Below, in pieces: positions 19,342 to 29,149 of a stretch of DNA of 64,000 nt. Origin of the DNA: Paenibacillus piscarius (GTDB lineage Bacteria; Bacillota; Bacilli; Paenibacillales; Paenibacillaceae). The translations under genes and the position numbers were made by a program. Position 1 is the stretch's first letter. The number at the start of each line of letters is the position of its first letter. The DNA is taken from contig NZ_JAIEUI010000004.1 in NCBI RefSeq assembly GCF_022234545.1, forward strand, positions 1-64,000. The letters are read 5' to 3'. The notes below the pieces were generated by a model, which was not told where the DNA came from, did not search any database, and worked only from the letters and a program-made list of their open reading frames with translations.

Positions 19342-19746
19342 TTATTTACTTTTTATAATAAGCTTAGAAAGAACAAAGGTTACTGGAATAGTCACTATAA
19401 CAACAATTAAAGGTACAATTCTGGTAGATAAATGTAGATGTTCTACTAGAATATATAACATTAATAAGTTAATAAGATATTGAATCAAATACACTAAAGG
19501 AAATTTAACGATTTTTTTGATCGACATTTTTTCTTTGAATACAAATACTGTATTCAAGTAGTATGACAGAAATATTCCAGAAATATAAGAAACCGTATAA
19601 GACAAGGAATAATTAAAAATCAATAACAGCAGTAAATACACTAAATATGTAGCTAATGTATTAACTCCTCCACTTATAACAAATTTCAAAAATTCTTTAT
19701 TCAAAAGTTTGGTCAATAACGTAGGACGGCCGTTCTCTACTTTCAT
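19342..19746 (-). CDS. GtrA-family membrane protein
   Basis: This 134-residue protein has four transmembrane helices and the GtrA signature around FVISGGVNTLATYLVYLLLL and SYYLNTVFVF. GtrA-like proteins are thought to flip or channel polyprenyl-phosphate-linked sugars across the membrane for addition on the outer face. It overlaps the gtrB-like gene by 50 nt, but an excellent GGAGG eight bases before the ATG supports the start. With the GtrB-like enzyme and the 628-residue membrane glycosyltransferase it makes a Gtr-type branching module. It is the last gene of the AT-rich block; about 180 bp of AT-rich DNA without a recognised gene separates it from rmlB. Confidence 0.85.
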   Translation of the reverse strand: MKVENGRPTLLTKLLNKEFLKFVISGGVNTLATYLVYLLLLLIFNYSLSYTVSYISGIFLSYYLNTVFVFKEKMSIKKIVKFPLVYLIQYLINLLMLYILVEHLHLSTRIVPLIVVIVTIPVTFVLSKLIIKSK

Positions 19747-20632
19747 CTAATATCCTCCAAAGATATTCACCAATAATGCCTAACATGATCATAATAATTC
19801 CCAATAAGAAAGTAATTAAAGCAATAATTGTAGTCCACCCTTGAAGCTCAATAAACCCGGACAAAGTTCCAACTATTACAAAGACCCCATATAAAAAGCT
19901 CAAAATAGCTGTTATGACACCTATGAAGGACATAAAACGGATAGGAGAATATGAGAAGCTCACAAAAGAATCAATAAAAAGCTTGATCTTTTTAGAAAGC
20001 GTCCATCTGGATTTACCTAATTTTCTTTCCTGTCTTACATAAGGAATCTGCTCTTGATCGTGTCCAAGCCAATATATAAGACTCATAATATTAGTATTTT
20101 TCTCTTCAATCCTCACAACCTCATGAACAACCTGCTTGTCTATTAATAAAAAGTCAAATCCACCCTTTGGATATCCCTTTAATGCAAATTTCTCTAGCAA
20201 ATAATAGTAAGTATTAGAGAATAATTTTTGAGAAAACGATTCTTCCCGATCTTCTCTTGTGGCTAGTACAACCTTTTTGCCGGATTTCCAGTGTTCTATC
20301 ATATCCTTAAATAATTCTGGAGGGTCCTGCAGATCAGCCGCAATGATACCCACACAATCTCCAGTAGTATAATTTAACCCTGCTTGAATCGCAGACATAG
20401 AACCGAAATTTCGACTTAATTTTATTATTTTAATTCGCGGATCTTGCCTTTTTGCTTCCATTAATAACGAAAATGAATTGTCCTTTGAACCATCATCTAC
20501 AAATACAAACTCAAAATCACAATCCGGTATAATATTCTCTAATTCCTGTAACCGTGGTATGGTATGCGGGATGTTCAATTCGTTAAAGTATACAGGTACA
20601 ACAATTGATAATTTAATCCGGTCTATACTCAT
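19697..20632 (-). CDS. polyprenyl-phosphate glycosyltransferase (GtrB/DPM1-like GT2)
   Basis: This 311-residue enzyme probably transfers one sugar from a nucleotide donor to undecaprenyl phosphate. The N-terminal GT-A domain has [23 protein letters not shown] and the ADLQDPPE motif typical of DPM1/GtrB. Two C-terminal helices (about 230-295) anchor it, ending in the usual [17 protein letters not shown]. It overlaps the aminotransferase gene upstream by 20 nt and the gtrA-like gene downstream by 50 nt. GGAGG precedes the ATG. The sugar is unknown; glucose is usual in phage and Shigella Gtr systems. Confidence 0.9.
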   Translation of the reverse strand: MSIDRIKLSIVVPVYFNELNIPHTIPRLQELENIIPDCDFEFVFVDDGSKDNSFSLLMEAKRQDPRIKIIKLSRNFGSMSAIQAGLNYTTGDCVGIIAADLQDPPELFKDMIEHWKSGKKVVLATREDREESFSQKLFSNTYYYLLEKFALKGYPKGGFDFLLIDKQVVHEVVRIEEKNTNIMSLIYWLGHDQEQIPYVRQERKLGKSRWTLSKKIKLFIDSFVSFSYSPIRFMSFIGVITAILSFLYGVFVIVGTLSGFIELQGWTTIIALITFLLGIIMIMLGIIGEYLWRILDESRERPSYVIDQTFE

Positions 20633-21710
20633 TTACAACCTCCACAATTCTCTGCACATCTTCCATATCCATCACAGGACTTATCGGGAGGCTGACAATT
20701 TCAGAATGAATTTTTTCGGAAATAGGGAACACCAATCCACTCCACTCTTTATAAGCCTCTTGTTTATGGGGGGGAATAGGGTAATGAATCATTGTCTGAA
20801 TTCCGTTATTAGTCATATGATTAATAAAATCACTTCTTAAGGAAGTCATTACAACGAAAACATGCCAAACATGTGATAACGGCCCTTCTTCAACGCTTGG
20901 TAGTACAATATGCTTATTATTGATATTGTTCAAATAATACGTTGCTATCTTTCTTCTATAATCATTGTCTTGATCGAGATATTTTAGTTTTATGCTCAAA
21001 ATAGGAGCTTGGAATTCATCTAATCTGCTATTGTATCCTTTGAATAGATTCTCGTATTTTTTATGCGATCCGTAATTTCTTAAAGCGTACAGATCTTTAT
21101 ACAAATCTTCATCATTTGTTGTAACGGCTCCAGCATCTCCTAAAGCACCTAAATTTTTGCCTGGATAAAAGCTAAATGCTGCGGCATCCCCTAAGTTTCC
21201 AACCTTTTTATTATCATAAATAGCACCATGAGCTTGGGCACAGTCTTCAATTATCTTCAAACTATATTTTTTTGCAATTTCTATTATAGGCCCCATATTA
21301 CACGACTGGCCATACAAGTGAACTACCAAAATCGCTTTAGTATTAGGAGTTATACTCTCTTCTATTTTGTTAGGATCCAAATTGTATGTCAGCAAGTTTG
21401 GTTCTACTAATACAGGTGTTGCTCCATTTGCAGATATAGATAATATCGATGCAATATAGGTATTAGAGGGTACAATCACTTCATCCCCAGGACCAATATT
21501 GTATGCTCTCATAATTAATTCCAAAGCATCTAATCCGTTAGCTAAGCCCAAAGCATATTTAGTTCCACAGTACTCAGCAAATTCTACTTCAAATGATTTA
21601 ACTTCCTCACCAAGGATATACCACCCGGAGTGTAGAACTTTATGAACGCTATCTAATATTTCCAATTCGTGACGCAAATTAATCTTTTTTAAATCAAGGA
21701 AAGGGATCAT
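20613..21710 (-). CDS. fdtB: DegT/DnrJ/EryC1 sugar aminotransferase (FdtB-like)
   Basis: This 365-residue PLP enzyme has the fold-type I pattern of sugar aminotransferases: [44 protein letters not shown], and the PLP lysine in [21 protein letters not shown]. Placed after a 3,4-ketoisomerase and an acetyltransferase gene it fits FdtB/QdtB, which aminates dTDP-3-keto-6-deoxyhexose at C3 with glutamate as donor. The substrate derives from the RmlB product. The FdtB assignment rests on context plus family; a C4-aminotransferase role is less likely because the ketoisomerase is present. Confidence 0.88.
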   Translation of the reverse strand: MIPFLDLKKINLRHELEILDSVHKVLHSGWYILGEEVKSFEVEFAEYCGTKYALGLANGLDALELIMRAYNIGPGDEVIVPSNTYIASILSISANGATPVLVEPNLLTYNLDPNKIEESITPNTKAILVVHLYGQSCNMGPIIEIAKKYSLKIIEDCAQAHGAIYDNKKVGNLGDAAAFSFYPGKNLGALGDAGAVTTNDEDLYKDLYALRNYGSHKKYENLFKGYNSRLDEFQAPILSIKLKYLDQDNDYRRKIATYYLNNINNKHIVLPSVEEGPLSHVWHVFVVMTSLRSDFINHMTNNGIQTMIHYPIPPHKQEAYKEWSGLVFPISEKIHSEIVSLPISPVMDMEDVQRIVEVVNEYRPD

Positions 21711-21742
21711 TTTAACCCACCTATTCTATTTCGAGTAATTTA

Positions 21743-22297
21743 TTAGTTTTCAATAATAATCTCGTTTTTTAAAGAGTACTGCTTGCCGCAAGCGGGACAT
21801 GATAATTGTTGAGTCAATTTTTCACCACAATTACAAATATATCCCTTGAATTTAGCTGGACTTCCAAACCAAAGTGTATTATTAGGGATATTTTTAGTTA
21901 CCAGCGAGCCAGCCCCTACCATGGCATACTTGCCAATAGTGTTCCCTGCAATTATTGTTGCGTTTGCACCTATTGAAACCCATTCCTCAAGCACAGTCTT
22001 CAAAAATTCAGTTGGATATTGTTTAGAACGAGGTCTCAAATCATTAGTAAAAGTAACATTTGGACCAATAAAAACATTATCTTCTATCGTAACTCCATCC
22101 CAAATATATACTCCTGATTTAACGGTAACATTATCGCCTAAGATTACATCATTTTCAATGAAGGTATGATCGTTAATATTACAGTTGGAACCAATCACCG
22201 CATTCGGTAAGATATGTGCAAACGCCCAAATCCGCGTATCCTCACCAATTTTCTCTGATTCGACAATAGCCTGTGGATGAGTAAAGTAGTGTTTCAT
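21743..22297 (-). CDS. fdtC: dTDP-3-amino-3,6-dideoxyhexose N-acetyltransferase (FdtC-like)
   Basis: This 184-residue left-handed beta-helix acyltransferase has many hexapeptide turns (VIGSNCNINDH, VTIEDNVFIGPNVTF, NTIGKYAMVGAGSLVT). It ends in a small zinc-ribbon-like tail with two cysteine pairs (CNCGEK and CPACGK, about residues 153-172). FdtC/QdtC-type enzymes acetylate the 3-amino group made by the aminotransferase encoded next. The gene overlaps the ketoisomerase gene by 4 nt. The cysteine tail occurs in some WbpD/FdtC relatives; its role is unknown. Confidence 0.87.
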   Translation of the reverse strand: MKHYFTHPQAIVESEKIGEDTRIWAFAHILPNAVIGSNCNINDHTFIENDVILGDNVTVKSGVYIWDGVTIEDNVFIGPNVTFTNDLRPRSKQYPTEFLKTVLEEWVSIGANATIIAGNTIGKYAMVGAGSLVTKNIPNNTLWFGSPAKFKGYICNCGEKLTQQLSCPACGKQYSLKNEIIIEN

Positions 22298-22701
22298 CCC
22301 CCATACACCTCTTTGAATTTTTCATAATCACGAATATAGTCTTCTGCATCGTACAAATGCGAGGCAAGCACGAGTAAAACGCAGTTTGGAGAGAAATCAT
22401 ACATTTCATGCCAATCGTTTGGTTCAAGAATTAGGATTTTTCTGGGAGAGTCCAGCAACACATCTTCTTTCCTTCTAATGTTATCTAAAAAAACTTTACA
22501 ACTACCAGAAACACAAACTAAAGCTTGCCTTGTTTTATAATGAGCATGATATCCCCTACGTACTCCCGAAATTGTATTGTAAATATAGAAAACACGTTTG
22601 AATTCAAACGGAATAGATGTTTCCCCATCAATTACAGCTAATAAGCCTCTTTCATCCCCTAATTCCTTAACTTCAATTACTCGACTTTCAGGAATCTTCA
22701 T
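22294..22701 (-). CDS. fdtA: dTDP-4-keto-6-deoxyglucose 3,4-ketoisomerase (FdtA/QdtA-like)
   Basis: This 135-residue cupin moves the keto group of the RmlB product from C4 to C3, opening the route to 3-amino sugars. The motifs FKRVFYIYNT, RRGYHAHYKTRQALVCVSGSC and EPNDWHEMYDF match the FdtA/QdtA family, with active-site histidines in GYHAH. Published work separates FdtA (galacto product) from QdtA (gluco product) by residues near the N-terminus and before EM. Here DERG and DWHEM have the Arg/His pattern that I recall for FdtA, so dTDP-D-Fuc3NAc is the likelier end product. GGGAGG precedes the ATG. This is the first of the three Fdt genes. Confidence 0.9.
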   Translation of the reverse strand: MKIPESRVIEVKELGDERGLLAVIDGETSIPFEFKRVFYIYNTISGVRRGYHAHYKTRQALVCVSGSCKVFLDNIRRKEDVLLDSPRKILILEPNDWHEMYDFSPNCVLLVLASHLYDAEDYIRDYEKFKEVYGG

Positions 22702-22737
22702 TTGGACCTCCCATTAATTCGCAAATATAGTATTCTC

Positions 22738-24624
22738 TTATTCTTTCACTATAATGTTATTTAGAAAATTTATTTTTGTTTGATATATAACAGTAACAGA
22801 GTTAACATCAATTAATTTATCACTATTTATTATTGTATTTTTCAAATTACCATCCCACGAAAAATCTCCATAATTAATATTAAGTCCAAAAGCTCCCTGA
22901 ACTTTTATTGCCTCCCGCTCTACACTATTTATATTCATACTCTCAACATGATTTAATGAATCTTCTACAGTTTTTCCAATTACCGAATATTCATCATACT
23001 TCGAAAAATTAAAAATAGTTACTATAGGTGATAAAAATCTACCCTTTTCCTTAAATTCTTCGATATCAATTTTGGCAAATATTAAATTCTGATTAAGTTC
23101 CTTTGGAGATTGATTATATTTAAGATAAAACACTTCATTAGAATTAATAGAAGAATTAATATCTTTAATAACACTGATATTTTTCTTTAATTTGTGACTA
23201 AAATATTCGCTCCAGTAAGATTCATGGAGTGCGGCTGTTCCAATATACTCCCATAAACTCGGGGCATATATAATTGCATTCTCAGATATACTTTTTAAAG
23301 TTTTAGATTCCAGTAATTCATCAACCGATTTCCACTTGTAAGTAGATAAAGTCTGATATTTAGAGATGTATTTATTTGTAGAATCTGTAGCGAGACTAAA
23401 AAACATAACGATTACACACAAAAACCCGATAAGTAATTTCCTAACAATTTTCGAATTAGGGATATTCTGTACCAAAGATATAATAGTTATGATTATTAAC
23501 ACAAATGCAAACATGGAAAAGTATGACGATGGCATACCTAATTGGCCATTCTGTATTACAGCTTGCTGATAAAGGGGGGTTAGCCCCAGTAGCAAATTCG
23601 GGAGAAAAAAGTATATAATCCCAATACTCAACATTAACAAGCATTGCTTTATTTTTAGTGGATTCTTAAGGTTACTTATAGAGTAAAATAAAATACACAC
23701 TAAGAGAGCTTTCACTAACCATTGAACCTCAAATGTATCAATAAAGTAATTTAAGCTGGCAGGTTGATAAACAGAGTCATTATAAATATACATCAAATAT
23801 TTATATTTGCCTTCAAAAACAAAATATGAAGGAACAGATGAAATGCTAAATTGCCAAATGACTTTAAAAATATTTAGTATATTTACGCTATCCCCTATTT
23901 GCGCACCTTCATAGGAACTCCCAAATTTACTTCTAAAAACAAAATAAATCAAAAGATAAATGCTACACAAGATTACAATAGGAAGAATACGTTTAAATAT
24001 ATTCTTGTAATTTTTAAAGCCTTCAAAATAAATAGCAATAAATAAAAAAATTGGACTATATATAAGAAAGTTTTCATAGGAAAAAATAGTTAACCCATAA
24101 CATAACAAAGTCATATATAAATATTTTTTCGTTTTAATTTTCAAGAATGAAATAAACATAACAAATGAAATTATCAAAAAAGAAAAGGGAATTGAAAAAA
24201 AACCTGGGAAACTAGTAATAGGATTATGTTCCCAACTGTTTTGGAATGAAACTAATATAATCAAAAAAGAAAGGTAAAAAATTTTATAATCGTTGAATAC
24301 TTTATAAAAAAAGAAGGAAACAAGTAGAATATTTGTAAAAAGGATAGACAATGTTATTAATTTAAAATAAACAAAATTTTCAAAGATAAAGGGAACATAA
24401 TAAAAAACACTAGCTAGAAAATTTATACGGCCTTGAAACTTCCAGGCGGCAGCGGTTGTTTGCATATAACTACTGAACGAATTGCTGTGGGCCAACATGG
24501 AATTTCTAAAATCATCATTTATAATCAAACCAATTTTCATTAAGGGATAAATGCTCAAAACAAATATTATTAATAAGTAAATATTCTCATGTTTTGATTT
24601 TTTTACACTTTTTATTAAATTCAA
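22738..24624 (-). CDS. large multi-spanning membrane protein, probable GtrC-like glycosyltransferase
   Basis: This 628-residue protein has about eleven predicted transmembrane helices between residues 15 and 410 and a C-terminal extracellular domain of about 200 residues. The first outside loop carries an acidic pair, NDDFRNS (about residue 37). This is as in GtrII/GT-C enzymes that use polyprenyl-phosphate sugars on the outer face. No closer family is recognised. The start is a TTG with GGAGGG upstream. It is very AT-rich. Three genes on in the same operon are GtrB and GtrA-like proteins, so it is the natural candidate for the GtrC part of a branching module. A wholly different integral membrane role cannot be excluded. 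Confidence 0.65.
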   Translation of the reverse strand: MNLIKSVKKSKHENIYLLIIFVLSIYPLMKIGLIINDDFRNSMLAHSNSFSSYMQTTAAAWKFQGRINFLASVFYYVPFIFENFVYFKLITLSILFTNILLVSFFFYKVFNDYKIFYLSFLIILVSFQNSWEHNPITSFPGFFSIPFSFLIISFVMFISFLKIKTKKYLYMTLLCYGLTIFSYENFLIYSPIFLFIAIYFEGFKNYKNIFKRILPIVILCSIYLLIYFVFRSKFGSSYEGAQIGDSVNILNIFKVIWQFSISSVPSYFVFEGKYKYLMYIYNDSVYQPASLNYFIDTFEVQWLVKALLVCILFYSISNLKNPLKIKQCLLMLSIGIIYFFLPNLLLGLTPLYQQAVIQNGQLGMPSSYFSMFAFVLIIITIISLVQNIPNSKIVRKLLIGFLCVIVMFFSLATDSTNKYISKYQTLSTYKWKSVDELLESKTLKSISENAIIYAPSLWEYIGTAALHESYWSEYFSHKLKKNISVIKDINSSINSNEVFYLKYNQSPKELNQNLIFAKIDIEEFKEKGRFLSPIVTIFNFSKYDEYSVIGKTVEDSLNHVESMNINSVEREAIKVQGAFGLNINYGDFSWDGNLKNTIINSDKLIDVNSVTVIYQTKINFLNNIIVKE

Positions 24625-24657
24625 ATTATAGCCCTCCAGAACAAAAAATTATACAAC

Positions 24658-26286
24658 TTAATCTATTACTATTTTACTTATCAATGCACTCATCTCCCTT
24701 TGATCGGCTTCATCCTGACTTGGTTTATGAGTTGCATTAAACTCTAAAGTCACTAAATGGGTTTGTCCCTTACCATTAAATGGGGCCCTGATTATAATGC
24801 TTTCGCCATTTTTTACATCAAGTTCATGGATCATATTATTATCAACATACAGTACTACATGATTCACTTCTTTAAATGATTCAGGAATGAATCCTTCAAT
24901 TTGAATAGTTGCCTCTTTAGAAGGGAATGATAATTCAACACCAGCTCTTTGTGCAATCCATCTGTAATTCTCATTACTACTTTGAGGTAGCCATCCATCA
25001 TGAAAGATGCTCTCACTCTTCAGATAAGGGAATTCAATAACACTAGGTTTAGAATTATAAAAAGAGAATAGAAAAATGAATGCTGTAAAGATAACCAAAA
25101 ATCCACTCCAGTTCAGTTTGAGTATCCTAGCCACTATTCTTTCTGTATGATCAGAAATCCCATCTATTAATGTTGATACCTTACCAAAATCCCATTTAGC
25201 ACAAGGGCTAAGCAACTTTGTCAAGTTCACCTTTTTCAGTTTCATGAAGTTCTTTTCGATAATATGCCACGATAAAAATGCCAACATTAAAACCACCGGA
25301 ACAGAGATCAAGAAATTAATCCATGGACTAGTACTCCCCCCAAATAAATGAGCAACAATTTGTTGTATTGGAAAAGCATACAAATACACTCCATAAGATA
25401 AATCACCATATTTTGAAATACTTTGGAGCCTTGTCTTAGGAAGAAAAGCCAAATACATTATTGAATAGGGAGCAATAACGGCAAATAATGGTTTAAAACC
25501 TCCATAGGATAGTGATAGAAATAAAATAACTATCCCTATCATTACTATTTCTTTTTTTAAATATAATGAGTCTCTGAACAAAAACAGTAAACTTCCCATA
25601 AAGAAAAACAATGATAATTCTACCAAAGTATTTAATTCAAGTTCAAAAAGACGCCCCCCAACTGGAGAAATCGTTTTATTAAACATGAAGTAGTAAAAGG
25701 TGCATATAGTGATAAATAACATTAAATACCTATGCTTCAATAACTTAAAAAAACCTAAACACCCTATTATTAAATAACATAGGAATTCAAAAGGTATTGT
25801 CCAAAGCGATCCATTAACAGAATCAGCGTAAATATTCGTTTCAAATACTCCCGGCAAATTCCAATACATTGGGAATAAAAATACGGCCTTCAAGTAGTCA
25901 AGCGTTGTTGGATCTTGTAAATAATCCTTCAATGATAACGTTGTGAACAATGGCCCTATTATAAAAGCAGAAAATAACAAAACACCCAACAGGCCTGGAA
26001 AAATCCTTAATATACGAGATTTAAGAAATGTGATCAAACTACTAGAGTAAAAGTAGCTTTGTGTTATTAACAACCCGCTAATTATAAAAAATATATAGAC
26101 AGCCAAGTTTCCAAAAGTAACTTGGCCGTTAGATAGTACAAGTAACGGCTCATTATCATTACCTGATAAGGGGTACGCATGAGAAAATAACACTAACAAT
26201 GCTGCAAACAATCTTATTAAATCAAAGTAGTTTTCTCTACCTTTTAACAGAGTACCCAGTGACGATTTGTTCTTATTGTGTGCCAT
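24658..26286 (-). CDS. acyltransferase 3 family protein (OafA/YrhL-like) with extracellular tail
   Basis: This 542-residue protein begins with the acyltransferase-3 motif YFDLIRLFAALLVLFSHAYP (catalytic histidine) and has about ten helices through residue 350. GSLWTIPFEFLCYLIIG is typical of the family. After one more helix (about 370) the C-terminal 150 residues form an extracellular beta-rich domain in place of the SGNH hydrolase domain of full OafA proteins. The protein likely adds an acetyl or other acyl group to the exported glycan. The start at 26286 has GGAG five bases upstream; a frame extension to 26301 is unlikely. It lies between the heptose genes and the GtrC-like gene. Confidence 0.85.
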   Translation of the reverse strand: MAHNKNKSSLGTLLKGRENYFDLIRLFAALLVLFSHAYPLSGNDNEPLLVLSNGQVTFGNLAVYIFFIISGLLITQSYFYSSSLITFLKSRILRIFPGLLGVLLFSAFIIGPLFTTLSLKDYLQDPTTLDYLKAVFLFPMYWNLPGVFETNIYADSVNGSLWTIPFEFLCYLIIGCLGFFKLLKHRYLMLFITICTFYYFMFNKTISPVGGRLFELELNTLVELSLFFFMGSLLFLFRDSLYLKKEIVMIGIVILFLSLSYGGFKPLFAVIAPYSIMYLAFLPKTRLQSISKYGDLSYGVYLYAFPIQQIVAHLFGGSTSPWINFLISVPVVLMLAFLSWHIIEKNFMKLKKVNLTKLLSPCAKWDFGKVSTLIDGISDHTERIVARILKLNWSGFLVIFTAFIFLFSFYNSKPSVIEFPYLKSESIFHDGWLPQSSNENYRWIAQRAGVELSFPSKEATIQIEGFIPESFKEVNHVVLYVDNNMIHELDVKNGESIIIRAPFNGKGQTHLVTLEFNATHKPSQDEADQREMSALISKIVID

Positions 26287-26306
26287 ACTAACTCCATTCA
26301 AGTTAT

Positions 26307-26822
26307 TCAGATCATAATTATTTGACGAATCGCCTTTACATTTAAACAGTTTTCATTAGCTGTAACCTTGATATTCATCCGCACGCCAGCCCTTTCGCCA
26401 GCCTCAATATCGGATTGTTTATCACCTATTAATACCGACTGTTTAAGATCCAGATCGTATTCCCTCATAGCTTGGAGTATCATTCCAGGGCTTGGTTTCC
26501 TGCATTCGGAATCCTTCTTATAATCCCCTAATCCAAACTCAGCATGATATGGAGAATAGTATACTTTTTCAACGCAAATATTCTTAGCGGACAACTCTTT
26601 CAACATCCATGTATTCAACTTATGGAAATCATCGTCTGTATAATATCCTCGACCAATACCCGCTTGGTTGGTTATTACAAATAACAGGTATCCTTTCGCC
26701 TGAAATCCCAACATAACTTCAAAGATTCCCTCAACAAACTCAAAATCTTCTATTTTATAAACATAGTTTTTTTCTATATTAATTACACCGTCTCTGTCTA
26801 AAAAAAGAGCCTTATTCGCCAT
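26307..26822 (-). CDS. gmhB: D-glycero-D-manno-heptose-1,7-bisphosphate 7-phosphatase
   Basis: This 171-residue HAD phosphatase removes the 7-phosphate from heptose-1,7-bisphosphate. It shows [13 protein letters not shown] (nucleophile Asp and general acid Asp), [24 protein letters not shown] and [13 protein letters not shown] three-cysteine zinc-like insertion typical of GmhB is only partly seen here (CRKPSPG). It overlaps the guanylyltransferase gene by 11 nt. It supplies step three of the four-gene GDP-heptose cassette. Confidence 0.92.
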   Translation of the reverse strand: MANKALFLDRDGVINIEKNYVYKIEDFEFVEGIFEVMLGFQAKGYLLFVITNQAGIGRGYYTDDDFHKLNTWMLKELSAKNICVEKVYYSPYHAEFGLGDYKKDSECRKPSPGMILQAMREYDLDLKQSVLIGDKQSDIEAGERAGVRMNIKVTANENCLNVKAIRQIIMI

Positions 26823-27510
26823 ATTTTATCAGCTCACTCTGCGCACGATAATAATCTTCTGGAATCCCTATATCAATAAAGTACTTTGAACTTATAAATC
26901 CTCTAATATCCACCACTTTATAATGTTTTTGCAGAAAATCGGCTTCCAATGAAAATTTAGGACCCAGATTAAACGTCTCTAAGAGGTCTTTATTTAGAAT
27001 GTAAATTCCTCCATTAATATACCCTTTATCCGTAGGTTGCTTCTCCTGAAAAGCTACTACCCTATTTTGTTCAAGTTCTATAGTTCCATATCTATCAAAA
27101 TCATACATCGGTTTCAAAGCAATAGTCATATCTGCAATTGTTTCATTATGCTGGTGCATCATCTTTTGCAAATCCACATCAAAAAAGGTATCTCCGTTAA
27201 TAATAAAACAATTATCGGAAGTGGTGTGCTTTAGAGCTTGAAGCACACCCCCTCCAGTTCCTAAAGGCTCTTGTTCAACAGAATATATTAATTCCATATT
27301 CCCTTTAAAAGAGTCCCCGTAATAATTATATATTTTATCGCTTAGATACCCAGTGGATAAAATAACCCTGCGCACTTCATATTTATACAAGTAATTCAGC
27401 AAATAGCTTAAGAATGGCGTTTCCGCTATTGGAGCCATCGGTTTAGGCACATCAGCAACAACGGTTTGGAGTCTTGTACCGAACCCCCCTGCAAGAATAA
27501 TAGCTTCCAT
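26812..27510 (-). CDS. hddC: D-glycero-alpha-D-manno-heptose-1-phosphate guanylyltransferase
   Basis: This 232-residue nucleotidyltransferase activates heptose-1-phosphate with GTP. The N-terminus [26 protein letters not shown] is the usual signature, and [12 protein letters not shown] is the metal-binding aspartate motif. The activated sugar type (GDP, alpha) is inferred from the HddA neighbour; an ADP route would use HldE, which is absent. I start at 27510, two bases after the gmhA stop; the frame extends upstream over gmhA and was rejected there. Confidence 0.9.
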   Translation of the reverse strand: MEAIILAGGFGTRLQTVVADVPKPMAPIAETPFLSYLLNYLYKYEVRRVILSTGYLSDKIYNYYGDSFKGNMELIYSVEQEPLGTGGGVLQALKHTTSDNCFIINGDTFFDVDLQKMMHQHNETIADMTIALKPMYDFDRYGTIELEQNRVVAFQEKQPTDKGYINGGIYILNKDLLETFNLGPKFSLEADFLQKHYKVVDIRGFISSKYFIDIGIPEDYYRAQSELIKYGE

Positions 27511-27512
27511 CC

Positions 27513-28100
27513 TTATTGAAACCCTTTTCCAAAAATAACTTCTTCTACAATGGCACAAATGATATGGCCAATCAGAATATGTGATTCTTGAATTCGAGGC
27601 GTTTCGTTCGATGGAACTTTAATACAATAGTCACAGAGTTCAGCCATTTCTCCGCCTGACTGACCTGTTAAACCAACAGTAGTAATCTCTTTCTCTTTAC
27701 ATGCCCGGAGTGCACGTATAATATTTTCCGAGTTACCAGAAGTGGATATCCCGATAAACAGGTCGCCTGCAACGCCATTAGCTTGAATCTGTCTAGCAAA
27801 CAATTCATTGTACCCATAATCATTACCAATCGCAGTAAGAATAGAGGTATCTGTTGTTAAAGCCATAGAAGGAAGTCCCGGTCTGTCAAAGTAGAAGCGG
27901 CTTACAAATTCACCAGCAATATGTTGAGCATCTGCAGCACTTCCCCCATTTCCAGCTAACAAAGTCTTATTACCTTTTTTATAAACTTCTACTGTCTTTT
28001 CAGCAACTACTTTAATTAGATTGGTTAGATCGCTACTTTCCAGTAATTTAATTTTTGTTTCATACGAATCTTTAATTTGATTATTAATGTAAGTTTGCAT
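27513..28100 (-). CDS. gmhA: phosphoheptose isomerase
   Basis: GmhA converts sedoheptulose-7-phosphate to D-glycero-D-manno-heptose-7-phosphate. The 195-residue SIS-domain protein has LLAGNGGSAADAQHIAGEFVSRF, the family hallmark, as well as LFIGISTSGNSENI and GLTGQSGGEMAELC, with a late histidine in ESHILIGH. I chose 28100 as start because GGAGAGG precedes it and the ATG lies two bases past the hddA stop. It is the first pathway step, encoded second in the cassette. Confidence 0.96.
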   Translation of the reverse strand: MQTYINNQIKDSYETKIKLLESSDLTNLIKVVAEKTVEVYKKGNKTLLAGNGGSAADAQHIAGEFVSRFYFDRPGLPSMALTTDTSILTAIGNDYGYNELFARQIQANGVAGDLFIGISTSGNSENIIRALRACKEKEITTVGLTGQSGGEMAELCDYCIKVPSNETPRIQESHILIGHIICAIVEEVIFGKGFQ

Positions 28101-28102
28101 TT

Positions 28103-29128
28103 TTAGCCTCTCCAACTTTCTGTTCCTTTTTTAGTGAAATGGAAATTCATAACGCTTCCTTCTAAATTCTTAAGTGCTTTGATTAAATCTAATCTCTTTG
28201 TAGGATCAACCATAAACATCATAAACCCGCCGCCTCCTGCACCAGATACTTTACCGGCGTATGCTCCAGCGTTCATTGCTACTTCATATACTTCATCTAT
28301 ATAAGCATTTGAAATCGAGGCCGCCATTCTTTTTTTTGCCTCCCAAGACTTACCTAGGTTTTCAGCAAAGGAACGAAGATTGCCTTTCAATATATTTTCT
28401 TTCATCGTCAATGCATCCACTTTTAGTTCGTGCATCGCGGCAATTGACTTCTCATTTTTATCTTTTGTATTTTTGACTTGTTCATCTATAATCTTTGCCG
28501 ACTCTCTTGAAGCACCTAAGAAATATAGAACTAAAGAATTTTCAAGTTCATTAACAATCCAGCTCTTCATCCGAAGAGGATTAACAATGACACGGTCATT
28601 AGCGTAAAATTCAATAAAATTAAACCCTCCAAATGTAGCTGCATACTGGTCTTGTTTGCCGCCAGTTAAACCTACGTCAACTCTCTCAATCTGATAGGCT
28701 ACTTGAGCTATGTCATACTCACCTAAAGGCAGATTTAATAGTTCTACAAAAGCTTGCAAAATTGATACTACCAAGGTAGAAGAGGAGCCTAGACCGGAAC
28801 CGGCCGGTGCATCAGAATATGTAGTCATTCGAAAAGAAATTGGTAAAGAATTATTGTAGTTTTTAACAACATGATTATAGATTCCCTTATGGAGATCCAG
28901 AATACCATCAAAATCCAGTCTATCTGTTAACTCATATTCGGTAAATTCATCCCGATCCGCAGCATAAAACACTATTTTATTATCTGCACATGTTTCGATA
29001 GTACAATAGGCATACATGTCAATAGTTGCATTAAGCACGTAGCCCCCAAACTCATCGCAGTAAGGTGATACATCTGTACCACCACCTGCTAGTCCTAATC
29101 TCAGAGGCGCTTTCGATCTAATAATCAT
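28103..29128 (-). CDS. hddA: D-glycero-alpha-D-manno-heptose-7-phosphate kinase
   Basis: This 341-residue GHMP kinase phosphorylates the anomeric carbon of heptose-7-phosphate. It has the substrate-binding [18 protein letters not shown], the ATP-binding [15 protein letters not shown] and the C-terminal [14 protein letters not shown]. The ATG at 29128 lies behind AAAGGTGG; an upstream extension to 29146 has no support. It is the first gene of the hddA-gmhA-hddC-gmhB cassette, each joined to the next by a gap of two bases or a small overlap. The same pathway feeds the S-layer glycan heptose of Aneurinibacillus thermoaerophilus (established for that organism). Confidence 0.94.
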   Translation of the reverse strand: MIIRSKAPLRLGLAGGGTDVSPYCDEFGGYVLNATIDMYAYCTIETCADNKIVFYAADRDEFTEYELTDRLDFDGILDLHKGIYNHVVKNYNNSLPISFRMTTYSDAPAGSGLGSSSTLVVSILQAFVELLNLPLGEYDIAQVAYQIERVDVGLTGGKQDQYAATFGGFNFIEFYANDRVIVNPLRMKSWIVNELENSLVLYFLGASRESAKIIDEQVKNTKDKNEKSIAAMHELKVDALTMKENILKGNLRSFAENLGKSWEAKKRMAASISNAYIDEVYEVAMNAGAYAGKVSGAGGGGFMMFMVDPTKRLDLIKALKNLEGSVMNFHFTKKGTESWRG

Positions 29129-29149
29129 GTTATCCACCTTTCGCATTCT

